Shown here one piece after another: positions 26,641-35,896 of a stretch of 64,000 nt of DNA (position 1 is the stretch's first letter; every line of letters begins with the position of its first letter). The position numbers and the translations under genes are program-made. The notes beneath the pieces were generated by a model. It was not told where the DNA came from, made no database searches, and was given only the letters and a program-made list of their open reading frames with translations. This DNA comes from UMGS1696 sp964430105. GTDB taxonomy: Bacteria > Bacillota > Clostridia > Oscillospirales > CAG-272. The stretch lies in the NCBI GenBank assembly GCA_964430105.1, contig CAYSEF010000002.1, positions 1 through 64,000 of the forward strand. Direction: 5' to 3'.

Positions 26641-27702
26641 TTAGTCCGCGGTAAGACCGGAGCGAGAAATACCTTCAACGATATATCTCTGACCGAAGAG
26701 GTACAGTACAATCAGCGGAGCAATTATCAACAACGACGCTGTGTTATTAATAGCTGCTGTATACAGCGACTGTCCCGCATAGTTGGTATCAAGCGACTTC
26801 GGAACCTTAACGATATCCGGGAGAAGCTTATCACCACCTGTGGTGAAGAACAGATCGGTGTAGAAGTTGTCAGTCCACTGCCAGCAGAATGAGAACATAA
26901 ATACTGTTACGAGCATTGTTACGGACAGAGGAATGATAATGCTGAAGAATGTACGGAATACGCCTGAACCATCAAGGTAAGCGGATTCTTCAAGTTCATC
27001 CGGGATACTGGAACGGAAGAACTGACGGAGCATGAAGATGAACAGACCGTTCTTATAACCGAGACCAGTGATCGAGAGGATGTACAGAGGCCAGTTGGTG
27101 TTAATGAAGTTGATAGAAGTTACACCGCCCGTGATATCAAGTGCATCAATTACACCACCACCGAGGAGGTTGATTACACCGAGAACGTCGAAGTAACGGA
27201 ACTTCATGAACAGGGACAACTGAAGTGTAGAGTGCGGAACTACCATCGTAAAGATTACGCACAAGAAGAGCAGATTATTACCCTTGAACTTGAACTTTGC
27301 AAAACCATATGCAACGAAGCAGCAGATGAATGTCTGGATAAGACCACATCCGAGAGAAAGGAGGAAGGTATTAAGCAGAGCAGTAAAGTAGCCGTTGTCG
27401 GTAATAATAGCTTTGTATGTGCCAAGTGTAGGATGCTTTGGAACAAGTCGCACGGTAACGTCAACGAAGTCTTCCGGAGCCATAAACGAAGAGGAAATCT
27501 TCGAGAAGAACGGGAAGAGGATTACGTAAGAGATACCGAGCAGAAGGAGGAAGCGGAAAATGTACCACGCAACTTTCTGGAGAGTGTAAAGGTTAATAAC
27601 CTTTGCCTTAATTCTTTCCAGTAAAGGTGTACGTTCAAATTCAACCTTGATCTTGTTCTTGGTTTCTTTTGTTACTTTAGGTGTAGTCTGAGCGTTATTC
27701 AT
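26641..27702 (-). CDS. Carbohydrate ABC transporter permease, MalG type (pair 2)
   Basis: A 353-residue inner-membrane permease with about six helices starting near residue 45 (YIFRFLLLLGISYVILFPFF). The ATPase-contacting EAA loop is ELEESAYLDGSGVFRTFFSIIIPLS (key part: ESAYLDGSG...PLS). The basic N-terminal tail of about 40 residues is longer than usual. It pairs with the MalF-type gene just upstream (17-bp gap). No ATPase gene is near, so a shared MsmX-type ATPase is expected from elsewhere, as in many Firmicutes. SD GGAGGAAAG precedes the ATG. Confidence 0.92.
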   Translation of the reverse strand: MNNAQTTPKVTKETKNKIKVEFERTPLLERIKAKVINLYTLQKVAWYIFRFLLLLGISYVILFPFFSKISSSFMAPEDFVDVTVRLVPKHPTLGTYKAIITDNGYFTALLNTFLLSLGCGLIQTFICCFVAYGFAKFKFKGNNLLFLCVIFTMVVPHSTLQLSLFMKFRYFDVLGVINLLGGGVIDALDITGGVTSINFINTNWPLYILSITGLGYKNGLFIFMLRQFFRSSIPDELEESAYLDGSGVFRTFFSIIIPLSVTMLVTVFMFSFCWQWTDNFYTDLFFTTGGDKLLPDIVKVPKSLDTNYAGQSLYTAAINNTASLLIIAPLIVLYLFGQRYIVEGISRSGLTAD

Positions 27703-27719
27703 TTATCTTTCCTCCTTTC

Positions 27720-28721
27720 TTAGTCTTTTCGCTGATAGAATACGAACGCACTGAGAATACCTGCTACAGCTGCAATGATAAGGATAACGATGAGGAAGTA
27801 CATCCAAGACATCGCAGAGCTGAGTACGTTACCGTCTGCCTGAGAGTATACACCACTGATATACGACATTACGGCGTTATCAGATGACGTAAACGCATCG
27901 ATGATTGTATAAATGGTATTAACCAAGATCATCGGGCTTACCATCGGGAGAGTGATTTTCCAGAAGGTTTCCCAACCGGAAGCACCGTCGATAGAGCAGG
28001 ATTCATAGATAGCGGGAGAGATGGACTGAAGACCGGAAAGGAAGATAAGCATCTGTACGCCACAACGGTTTACGATATTAAAGATATTGTTAACCATGTC
28101 TACAACGTAAGTTACGATTTCAGTACCGATCATCATGTTCGAGAAGAGTCTTTCAACGTCCATTACAGATACGATCTGTGTAGCTGTTGAAGTCTGACCG
28201 GAACCATTGTCGATACCTTCACTACCTTCCATGTATTCAGAAAGGGTGTTTGCTGCGTCGATATCGGAAATAAGACCGGTAGTAAGGATAACCGGGATGA
28301 AGAAGATTGCACGGAACGCTGCACGACCTGCGATCTTCTGGTTAAGAACGATAGCAACGAAGAGTGAGAAAATTACGATTGAGGGGATATCGAGTATAAG
28401 CTGCTGCAGACCGGATACAAGCGTTGTTACATAAGAAGTATCAACGAACAATGCATTTGAGTAGTTCTGCCAACCTACGAATATCAGCTCATAACCACCT
28501 CCCACGAGAATTTTAATCTCGTGGAAAGAGTATTTGATAGAGTCAAAAATGATTGGAAGGTAGATAAGTAAGAAGCCGATGATAAACGGGAGTACGAAAA
28601 TCCAGCCAGCTCTTGCCTTTTTAACGTCAAGAGAAGCGCCACGACGTCTCTTTTTACCGGGAGCATCGATCTGAATCTTCTGCTTTTTTCCACCTTTGCC
28701 AGCGTCAATGTTTAAGTTCAT
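27720..28721 (-). CDS. Carbohydrate ABC transporter permease, MalF type (pair 2)
   Basis: A 333-residue permease. A basic cytoplasmic tail (KKRRRG) precedes the first helix at about 40-62 (GWIFVLPFIIGFLLIYLPII). The EAA loop is YESCSIDGASGWETFWKITLP. Between helices, at about 150-210, there is an unusually long hydrophilic insertion (EYMEGSEGIDNGSGQTSTATQ in part: MEGSEGIDNGSGQTS) that would face outward. It begins 18 bp after the DUF5696 gene and is coupled to the MalG-type gene. SD AAAGGGGAG. Confidence 0.92.
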   Translation of the reverse strand: MNLNIDAGKGGKKQKIQIDAPGKKRRRGASLDVKKARAGWIFVLPFIIGFLLIYLPIIFDSIKYSFHEIKILVGGGYELIFVGWQNYSNALFVDTSYVTTLVSGLQQLILDIPSIVIFSLFVAIVLNQKIAGRAAFRAIFFIPVILTTGLISDIDAANTLSEYMEGSEGIDNGSGQTSTATQIVSVMDVERLFSNMMIGTEIVTYVVDMVNNIFNIVNRCGVQMLIFLSGLQSISPAIYESCSIDGASGWETFWKITLPMVSPMILVNTIYTIIDAFTSSDNAVMSYISGVYSQADGNVLSSAMSWMYFLIVILIIAAVAGILSAFVFYQRKD

Positions 28722-28739
28722 GAATGCACTCCCCTTTCT

Positions 28740-31700
28740 TTAGTCTATTCTTACGAAGTTAAGAGAAGGAATGGTGTAAATTACGCCACCAACTTCAACG
28801 ATAACGTCGTAGGAGTTATAGTTAAGAATGAAGTTTACGCCGCCTTCGTATTCAACACGGACAATGGAGCCTCTTACAGTTGCATACTTGTCGATGATAA
28901 CCTTTTCTTCTTCAACTTCTTCGATGATTTCTTCACCGAATTCGTTTACAGCAACACCGGTTTCGTCGTCTACAACTGTTTCTTCAACAGTTTCTTCGAT
29001 AGCGGTATCATCTGTTGTAGCTTCGTCAACTACAGCATCAGCAGCGCCGTTAAGAGCTGCCATACGTTCAGCGAATTTTTGTGCTCTTTCTTCTTCAAGG
29101 CGAGCAGCTTCTTCTTCAGCGGCAATTGCTGCTGCTGCTGCTTCTGCTGCAAGTCTATCAGCTTCAAGTTCATCTGCATCGGGAACACGCTGACCGTCAA
29201 GGAACTCGTGGTCTACGATATACGAAGTCTGGAGGTCCTTAGTTGCTTCATTGAGAGTTGTGTAATACTTAACAAGGTCTTCCTTCCAAATATCATAAGA
29301 TACTGAATAGTACTTGCTGAGGGAGAAGTCTTCCTTAAGCTCGTTGGTGTTCTGGTAGGAGAGGATGAAGTACATAGCCGCGCCATTTTCGATAGCGTGA
29401 AGAATGGACTCATTGATATCGCCTTCCATGTTTGTAGCGGAACCGGTAAATACCTTAGAACCGTGGTAAACCATACCAAGGAACGGGATGGAATCACTTG
29501 CCTTAACGTACTTAGAAGATGTAAGTGAAGTATTGAGGATTATGTCAGCATAAGGAACCGCATAGGAGTTACCGCCTTCGATCATAACGCTTTCATAATC
29601 GTTGGAAATTCTTTCGAGGAGTTCTACAGTGAACTGCTTGTTATCTTCGCGGTGGTAAGGTTCATCTTCGTCAAAGTCGGAGTTGAGGTCAGTACCGAGC
29701 GTAGAAACAGAGATCGAGCTATTGCCGTATTCACTGTAAATAGGTGCGAACTTATCATAGAAATGATAGTAGTATGCGGGAGAGATCGCAATCGAGAAGG
29801 ATCTGTCGAAGCTCTGGGTTGCGGGGTCATACGCACGTCTTGTTGTATAACGGTCGTCGATAGTCTTTATAGCATGCTTTCTGAGGCTAAGACCATCGAA
29901 AGCATCCATGCTGTTAGCATAAGCGAAGTCGAAGTCGGGATATACACCGAAATCATTTTCAGCTGCATAAGCTGCAAGTTCCTTGAAGCCTTCATTGCCG
30001 CCAACAACATCGAGCCACTTAACCTTATAAGGCATTGTAGCCTGCATACCGCCGTTAGCATAGCCATTCAGCTTGAAGTTGACATTGCCTACACCAAGCT
30101 CATTGAGTTCGGACTGCATTGTCTTAATATCTTCAAAGGTTGTAAGAGGCTTATCAACGGTGATCGGGAAGGAGAATACACGTTCAACGTCTTCGATAGA
30201 ACCGAAGGTTTCGATATAGAGCGGGATATCTTCCTTAGTATTTTCAAGCTTTGTGAGAACACCCTTCTGAGTGAAGTAATCACGATAAGCAAGAGCCATA
30301 CCTTCCCATTCAGCTGCAAAGTATTCGCCTTCCTTAAGACCTGCTTCTTCAGCGAGAACAGGGTCACGGAGGAAGATATACTGAATACGATAGCTGTCGG
30401 TATATTTTCTCTTAGAGGTTACAGTCCATGTTGCATTACCGCTGACTGAGATAGAATCCGCGAGGTTATACTGGTCAGACGGACGAGGTGTAAACATAGG
30501 ATATACTGTATTGTACGGATGGAGAGTACCACCGCAATGAGCCATAAGAGATGCGAGGGAGTCACCTTCTGTAATTATAGCGAGGAAGCCGTTTGAAACA
30601 GTAGGAAGTTCAACTTCTTCTACTTCCTCTTCAACTACAACAGGAGCAGTAACAGCAGCGCCTGCAACAGGAAGGGGAGTAGTAGTGGTTTCTTCTTCAA
30701 CTACAACAGTTTCTTCAACTTCGGGCTGAATGGTACGGTTAGTAACAACGCCGTAATAAGGCATTCTCATAACTTCAGCGTGCTGACCGCTGATTTCGTG
30801 GTAAGCGTAGTCTTCGCCGTAGATCTTACTAGCGAGGTTTACGGTAGTACCGGCAAAATCTTCAAAGCGGATGAGCGCACCGGAACCATCGGGAATTACA
30901 GAATAACCGGTGTATTCATTGCTACCAGCATCGAAGTAAGGAAGCATGGTAACAGTCTTGAACTGATAAGCGGATTCGTCGAATTCGATACCGTTTGCAG
31001 GAAGTCTTACTTCAACGCCGTTATCATTGATGGTGTATTCGAGGGACATACGGAATCTCGGCGGAGCAGCATCATCACCGGTATACTTGGTGAGATCATG
31101 GTCGTATTCGAGTTCTTCGTATGTATATGCGGGGCAGTAGGTTTTAATGATGTTTTCAAGTTCACGAAGCTCTCTAGCACCGATGTTCGGGTCACAAACA
31201 TAAACAGGCATTTCAAGAGTGATCGGGAACTGAGCATTCATTTCAGCTACAAGACGCTCGGTAAGCTTCGGGTCGTCCTTATCCTTCTCGGTATAGAAGG
31301 AAGTGAGCTTCTGATAGTGGAAGTCATTATCGATATTAGCGAGAACGAGTTCTTCAAAGCGGTCGGTTCTGATAAGACGAGGAACAAGACGGGTAGTCTG
31401 TTCTTCACCAAGGGTATATTCTACACGAATACCCTTCTTGATGTTCTTCTGGATGATCTGACCACGGAGAGCAGCCTCTTTATAGCTCTGCATTGTCTTC
31501 TGAACTTCGTTTTCAAGGAAGGTAATGCTAAGCTGAGAGAGAAGCTCCTGCTTTACGGAATCAGAAATTGTCTGATAACCGGAAGCGATATCATAGGGGT
31601 TTGTGAAATGAGCCTGGCCGGTAACGGTATCAACGAAAGCTACTTCACCGGTGAACTCTTCATAATAAATTTGAATGCCTTTTTCTTCCTTGAGGAAGAC

Positions 31701-31871
31701 CATGTCAGCAAGCTTATCTTCAGCGGTTGCGTAATTCTTGGTAAGGTAATCGATGATCGGGTCACCGTTATCATTTACCTTATCAGACCACGCTGCGTCT
31801 GCAGAAACCACAAGGGAACCGAGAAGCATAACCAGAGTCAAGAATGCTGATACAATTCTTTTCATACTCAT
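28740..31871 (-). CDS. DUF5696 exported protein of the ABC locus
   Basis: A 1043-residue exported protein with signal peptide MSMKRIVSAFLTLVMLLGSL...ADA but no lipobox. The body resembles DUF5696 proteins that accompany carbohydrate ABC transporters in Firmicutes; the central part (about 540-880, e.g. LPTVSNGFLAIITEGDSLAS, VYPDFDFAYAN, SIAISPAYYYHFYDKFAPIY, GNSYAVPYADIILN) has the look of a TIM-barrel glycosidase, which is inference. Two low-complexity inserts stand out: a Val/Glu/Thr stretch near 390-430 (VVVEEETTTTPLP), and an Ala/Glu coiled coil near 920-950 (AAEAAAAAIAAEEEAARLEEE) followed by an acidic region to about 1000. The start at 31871 is set by GAGAGGAG upstream. It lies between the YIP1 gene and permease pair 2 in one operon. 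Confidence 0.8.
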   Translation of the reverse strand: MSMKRIVSAFLTLVMLLGSLVVSADAAWSDKVNDNGDPIIDYLTKNYATAEDKLADMVFLKEEKGIQIYYEEFTGEVAFVDTVTGQAHFTNPYDIASGYQTISDSVKQELLSQLSITFLENEVQKTMQSYKEAALRGQIIQKNIKKGIRVEYTLGEEQTTRLVPRLIRTDRFEELVLANIDNDFHYQKLTSFYTEKDKDDPKLTERLVAEMNAQFPITLEMPVYVCDPNIGARELRELENIIKTYCPAYTYEELEYDHDLTKYTGDDAAPPRFRMSLEYTINDNGVEVRLPANGIEFDESAYQFKTVTMLPYFDAGSNEYTGYSVIPDGSGALIRFEDFAGTTVNLASKIYGEDYAYHEISGQHAEVMRMPYYGVVTNRTIQPEVEETVVVEEETTTTPLPVAGAAVTAPVVVEEEVEEVELPTVSNGFLAIITEGDSLASLMAHCGGTLHPYNTVYPMFTPRPSDQYNLADSISVSGNATWTVTSKRKYTDSYRIQYIFLRDPVLAEEAGLKEGEYFAAEWEGMALAYRDYFTQKGVLTKLENTKEDIPLYIETFGSIEDVERVFSFPITVDKPLTTFEDIKTMQSELNELGVGNVNFKLNGYANGGMQATMPYKVKWLDVVGGNEGFKELAAYAAENDFGVYPDFDFAYANSMDAFDGLSLRKHAIKTIDDRYTTRRAYDPATQSFDRSFSIAISPAYYYHFYDKFAPIYSEYGNSSISVSTLGTDLNSDFDEDEPYHREDNKQFTVELLERISNDYESVMIEGGNSYAVPYADIILNTSLTSSKYVKASDSIPFLGMVYHGSKVFTGSATNMEGDINESILHAIENGAAMYFILSYQNTNELKEDFSLSKYYSVSYDIWKEDLVKYYTTLNEATKDLQTSYIVDHEFLDGQRVPDADELEADRLAAEAAAAAIAAEEEAARLEEERAQKFAERMAALNGAADAVVDEATTDDTAIEETVEETVVDDETGVAVNEFGEEIIEEVEEEKVIIDKYATVRGSIVRVEYEGGVNFILNYNSYDVIVEVGGVIYTIPSLNFVRID

Positions 31872-31893
31872 ATCTATTTTCTCCTCTCTCTGT

Positions 31894-34023
31894 TTACAAC
31901 CGGTAACTGATTTCTTCAATAATATTAGTTACAAAGCTTACGATCTTTGCCATAAGGCTGGAGAAAAGAACACCGATAAACATGATGAATGCCATACCAA
32001 CGATGGTAGCAAGACAAGTAAGGATATTCTTTCCGATAGAATAGTCGTGAGTAACCATCATTGCGAAGAACAGAAGGAGACCGAGCCAAATGTATGCAAG
32101 AGATGAAAGGAGAGTCAAGAAACCAGATTCATCAAGGCTCAAGAAGTTCGACGCGATAGTTCCGGGAAGAATGAGAAGCGGAAGGGGAGTGAGGCAGTAG
32201 CAGGATGCAACGAAGATATCCTTCATGGAACCTTCACCTTCAAAGAGTGTTGTAAGACACCAGTTGGAAATTACCCAGAGAAGGAGCGGAACTACAACTG
32301 CGGAGATCGCACCCATAATATTGAATGTTGTAGACGGGAATGGATTGAAAATGTAGCCTTTACCGATGGTATCGTAGAAGTATACGATTACGGTAGCGAG
32401 AAGGATAACGAACGCACTTCTTACAGAACCACGCTTTTCATGCTTAAGATCCCAGAACGCATCAAACGGATGGAAGATAGCATAGAATGCGTAGAGAAGT
32501 TCTTCTTTAAGGCTCTTACGACCAACCTTAAGAGCAGTACGCTTATTAACTTTAGAAGCAAATCCGAAGAATTTAGCCAAAAGTACACAAGCAACAACTA
32601 TAACGATCGGAATAAGCCAGAAGTATTTGTTCGCCCATTCTTTACGGATTTCCTTATAAGCTTCGGAATAGTTTTCAGTATCATAAGCATACTGATAATA
32701 TTTCATAGCTTCTTCGTATTCACCCTGACGGTAAAGAGCCTTACCGATCTGGGTATATGCAGGGCTAAAGTTATTGTTTCTCTTAAGGATTTCAGTCCAG
32801 TCATCGATAGCCTTATCATACTGTCTGTTATTGTCGTGTTCGAGAGCGGTGATAAGGAGGTCAGCGTACTCGGTACGGCGGTAGATAACGACATTATCAT
32901 TTGTCTTATCGAGGAGGAGGATATCAGAACCCTGATAGCAGATAGCTTCAACGCTGTCAATGTTACCGGTCTGAGTACCGATATCACCGAAAACGAAGAG
33001 GAGGTTACCGTTTTCATCATAGGTGAACACCTTAGATCTCTTTTCGTCGATGATTGACCATGTTCCTTCAGGACCCATAGCAACGTCGATGACCTTAGAA
33101 GCACCTGTGATATTAGCGGTAGAACGGTTAGAAACTGAAACTTCACCGGACGGCGGGTAGTAACCATTACGAGCCATTACGTCTGCACCGGAAGCATTGA
33201 GCTTCTTAACAGGAGCAAAGTCAGAAGACTTATCTTTATTTCTAATAGCATTCTGCTGGTCGTTCGCGTCGATTGAAGATGTAGTTACATAAATGAAGTT
33301 TTTATCATCGATAGTGATGTTATTAAACTCAGTAGAAACGTATTCTTCCTGCTGTTCTCTCTGTTCTTCAGTCTGGAAATTTCTCCAAAGAATATCGAGA
33401 GCGGAGATAGAAACCTTCTGAGCACCGATGAAACCGAAGAATTCGCCATTAGTATTAAGAACGATGATACCCTGATAAGTAGTTGAAGAAACTACGAACA
33501 CACGGCCGTAATCGTCAACTGCACAAGCAACCGGCTTATAAATGGAACCTTCTTCGAAGAGGTTTGACTTAGGCTGGGGAATAATCTTAACGTAATTACC
33601 CTCAAGGTCGAACATTACGATACGGTTATTGTCAGTATCGCAGACGTAGATGTATTCTTCATCAGCGAACACACCGGACGGATTAGTAAAGCTGTCCGGT
33701 ACGCCATGTTCGTTAGTAAATGTAGTAATTTCGAACAGAAGCTTGCAATAACGGTCGCATACGATGATGCGGTTAGTGGAGCCAAGTGCGAAATAAACTC
33801 TTCCGTCGGGGCCGACCATCATATCACGAGGATCATCGAAGTCGGAAAGACCGATGTAGGAAGCGTTAACTACTGTATCCGGCACATACGCTGCGGGGGA
33901 TACCGAAACATCACCGGAGAAGTCGTATGTATAAGTCGCATAAGGAGTTGCCGCTGAAACAACGGTAGGAAGAATCATTACGAGAGTAAGGGCGATAAGG
34001 AGTATTTTATAAAACTTTTTCAT
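31894..34023 (-). CDS. NHL-repeat / TPR / YIP1-domain membrane protein
   Basis: A 709-residue protein with three parts. After a signal peptide (MKKFYKILLIALTLVMILPTVVSAA in part) an extracytoplasmic six-bladed-propeller-like NHL region spans about 55-395 (DDPRDMMVGPDGRVYFA, NPSGVFADEEYIYVCDTDNNRI, KPVACAVDDYGRVFVV). TPR-like helices follow (YDKAIDDWTEILKRNNNFSPAY...YRQGEYEEAMKYYQYAY, about 405-465). A membrane helix (about 478-498) leads to a cytoplasmic stretch and a YIP1-type four- to five-helix membrane domain (about 545-700). It could sense or scaffold glycan at the surface and couple that to the permeases; that role is inference. It starts 10 bp after the pair 1 MalG gene and belongs to the same operon. 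Confidence 0.83.
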   Translation of the reverse strand: MKKFYKILLIALTLVMILPTVVSAATPYATYTYDFSGDVSVSPAAYVPDTVVNASYIGLSDFDDPRDMMVGPDGRVYFALGSTNRIIVCDRYCKLLFEITTFTNEHGVPDSFTNPSGVFADEEYIYVCDTDNNRIVMFDLEGNYVKIIPQPKSNLFEEGSIYKPVACAVDDYGRVFVVSSTTYQGIIVLNTNGEFFGFIGAQKVSISALDILWRNFQTEEQREQQEEYVSTEFNNITIDDKNFIYVTTSSIDANDQQNAIRNKDKSSDFAPVKKLNASGADVMARNGYYPPSGEVSVSNRSTANITGASKVIDVAMGPEGTWSIIDEKRSKVFTYDENGNLLFVFGDIGTQTGNIDSVEAICYQGSDILLLDKTNDNVVIYRRTEYADLLITALEHDNNRQYDKAIDDWTEILKRNNNFSPAYTQIGKALYRQGEYEEAMKYYQYAYDTENYSEAYKEIRKEWANKYFWLIPIVIVVACVLLAKFFGFASKVNKRTALKVGRKSLKEELLYAFYAIFHPFDAFWDLKHEKRGSVRSAFVILLATVIVYFYDTIGKGYIFNPFPSTTFNIMGAISAVVVPLLLWVISNWCLTTLFEGEGSMKDIFVASCYCLTPLPLLILPGTIASNFLSLDESGFLTLLSSLAYIWLGLLLFFAMMVTHDYSIGKNILTCLATIVGMAFIMFIGVLFSSLMAKIVSFVTNIIEEISYRL

Positions 34024-34033
34024 TGAGTCCTCC

Positions 34034-34909
34034 TTAATCTTTCATGCCGCTGGAGCCCATTGTTTCAATGATGTTCGACTGAGAAACGACGAATACGAGA
34101 ATCGGAACGACCATCATTACAACGGTAGCGGCAGCAGATGCACCGGAACGAGCGATACCGCCGGCAGTGATCTGACCAATTGCGTAGTTTAATGTCTTAA
34201 GCTGTTCAGAGTAAATGAACGAGGATGCACCGGAGTTCCAAAGACCCTGGAAGGAATAAACGATCAGAGTCAGCCAACCCGGCTTAACCATAGGCATTGC
34301 GATGGACCAGAAGGTACGGAGTTCGGAAGCACCGTCGATACGAGCTGATTCAAGAACTTCGTTAGAAATGTTGGATTCCATGAACTGCTTCATAAGGTAA
34401 AGACCGAGAGTTGAACACCATGCGGGAACGATAACTGCGAAGTATGTATCGATCCAACCGATCATAGACATTGTGATGAAGTTTACGATACCGGTAACGG
34501 TAGCAGTAAACATAAGGGACTTCTGAATAAGCCAGAAGAACTGCTTAGAACCCGGGAAATCGATCTTTGCAAGAGCGTAAGCACAGATGGATGCGAGAAC
34601 GAGGTTACCGAATGTACCACCTACGGAAATAAGAACCGTATTGAAGATGTAACGTGAGAACGGAACCCAGGAGTCGCCCATGAGGTTAAAGAGGTCTGTA
34701 AAGTTACCGAGTGTCGGGTTTACAACGTAGAAACGCGGGGGGAAGTAGAAGAGTTCGTTCAGAGGCTTAAGCGACTGAATGATCTGATAATACATAGGAA
34801 GGAACATGAACAGACCGAAAATGGTGAGGACAACAGTGATACCTGCGTCACCGCCTGCAGATCTGTTAAGTACGACCTGATGCTTTCTTGTTCTTAATTT
34901 TCTTGCCAT
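34034..34909 (-). CDS. Carbohydrate ABC transporter permease, MalG type (pair 1)
   Basis: A 291-residue permease with six predicted helices, the first at about 22-43 (GITVVLTIFGLFMFLPMYYQ). The EAA loop is LESARIDGASELRTFWSIAMP (key residues A-x-DGAS...P). The basic start (MARKLRTRKHQ) is cytoplasmic. The start codon comes one base after the stop of the MalF-type partner, giving tight coupling. This pair lies next to the large binding protein 35897-39061 and presumably works with it. Confidence 0.93.
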   Translation of the reverse strand: MARKLRTRKHQVVLNRSAGGDAGITVVLTIFGLFMFLPMYYQIIQSLKPLNELFYFPPRFYVVNPTLGNFTDLFNLMGDSWVPFSRYIFNTVLISVGGTFGNLVLASICAYALAKIDFPGSKQFFWLIQKSLMFTATVTGIVNFITMSMIGWIDTYFAVIVPAWCSTLGLYLMKQFMESNISNEVLESARIDGASELRTFWSIAMPMVKPGWLTLIVYSFQGLWNSGASSFIYSEQLKTLNYAIGQITAGGIARSGASAAATVVMMVVPILVFVVSQSNIIETMGSSGMKD

Positions 34910-34910
34910 G

Positions 34911-35855
34911 TTACTCGCCCACCTTTGAAATAAGTTTAGTTACGAGCACGTTAGAACCGATCATCATAAGGAAGAGAATGAACGAAATCGCGGAAGCATA
35001 ACCAACCTCCCAACGGTTGTTCTGATACTCATCCAAGTGGTGAGTCAACGTGTAAGCTACATAGTCAACGGACGGGTTGCCCGCAAGAGCTGATACGATA
35101 CCACCGAAGCCGAAACCACCGGTGATAGAAAGGATAGCACCGAACATCAGCTGCGGTTTCATAGACGGCAGAGTGATGTACCAAAGTTCCTGCCAACGGT
35201 TCTTAATACCGTCGATAGCGCCTGCTTCAAAGAGACTCTTATTGATACCCTGAAGACCTGCGATAAATGACAGGAAGGAGGTACCAAGGGAGGTCCAAAG
35301 AGCAACTACTACGCAGAGTGCAAATACATAATCCGCATTCTGGAACCATTTGATAGGAGCATCAATGATACCCATATCGAGGAGGATAGCGTTTACCCAA
35401 CCATAAGCGTCACTGGAGAACAATGTTGCCCATACGAGGTATACGTTACCTGCAATAGAAGGTGCATAGAAGATAAGTGTTACGATAGCACGAATCTTCG
35501 GGGGAAGCTCATTAATAAACCATGCTACTATATAAGAAATTATGTAGGAAGCAGGGCCTGTGATAGCAGCGAAGAGAAGTGTATTCTTCAGAGCTGTCAC
35601 AAAGAGGTCATCGTCAAGGAACAATGTGATGTAGTTATCCATGAAGATGAACTTCGGCATTTCAAGCATGTTGAACTGCGTAAAGCTCAGTACAAGAGAC
35701 AGCGCAACGGGAACGATGGTGAAGATGAAGAAGAGGATCATAAACGGCGCGATCATGAAGTACGCTGTTTTATTCTTTCTCACCAGGAACCATGTCCATT
35801 CGGCTTTAGTCATCTCTTTACGAGTCTTGACTTGTTTTTCAGTATTTTTAGACAT
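34911..35855 (-). CDS. Carbohydrate ABC transporter permease, MalF type (pair 1)
   Basis: A 314-residue permease. Helices begin at about 33 (YFMIAPFMILFFIFTIVPVALSLV in part). The EAA loop is FEAGAIDGIKNRWQELWYITLP. It resembles LacF/UgpA-type subunits. The ATG follows GGAGAG, 41 bp after the stop of the large binding protein. It has no separate promoter that I can see, so it is read from the 39271 promoter. Confidence 0.93.
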   Translation of the reverse strand: MSKNTEKQVKTRKEMTKAEWTWFLVRKNKTAYFMIAPFMILFFIFTIVPVALSLVLSFTQFNMLEMPKFIFMDNYITLFLDDDLFVTALKNTLLFAAITGPASYIISYIVAWFINELPPKIRAIVTLIFYAPSIAGNVYLVWATLFSSDAYGWVNAILLDMGIIDAPIKWFQNADYVFALCVVVALWTSLGTSFLSFIAGLQGINKSLFEAGAIDGIKNRWQELWYITLPSMKPQLMFGAILSITGGFGFGGIVSALAGNPSVDYVAYTLTHHLDEYQNNRWEVGYASAISFILFLMMIGSNVLVTKLISKVGE

Positions 35856-35896
35856 GTACTCTCTCCTTTGTCAGAATTTCTTTTATGACAGAGCGA

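Noticed and set aside
30780..31850. A 356-codon open frame opposite the DUF5696 gene
   Set aside because: Antisense to a signal-peptide-bearing gene with clear operon context; composition is that of a shadow frame.
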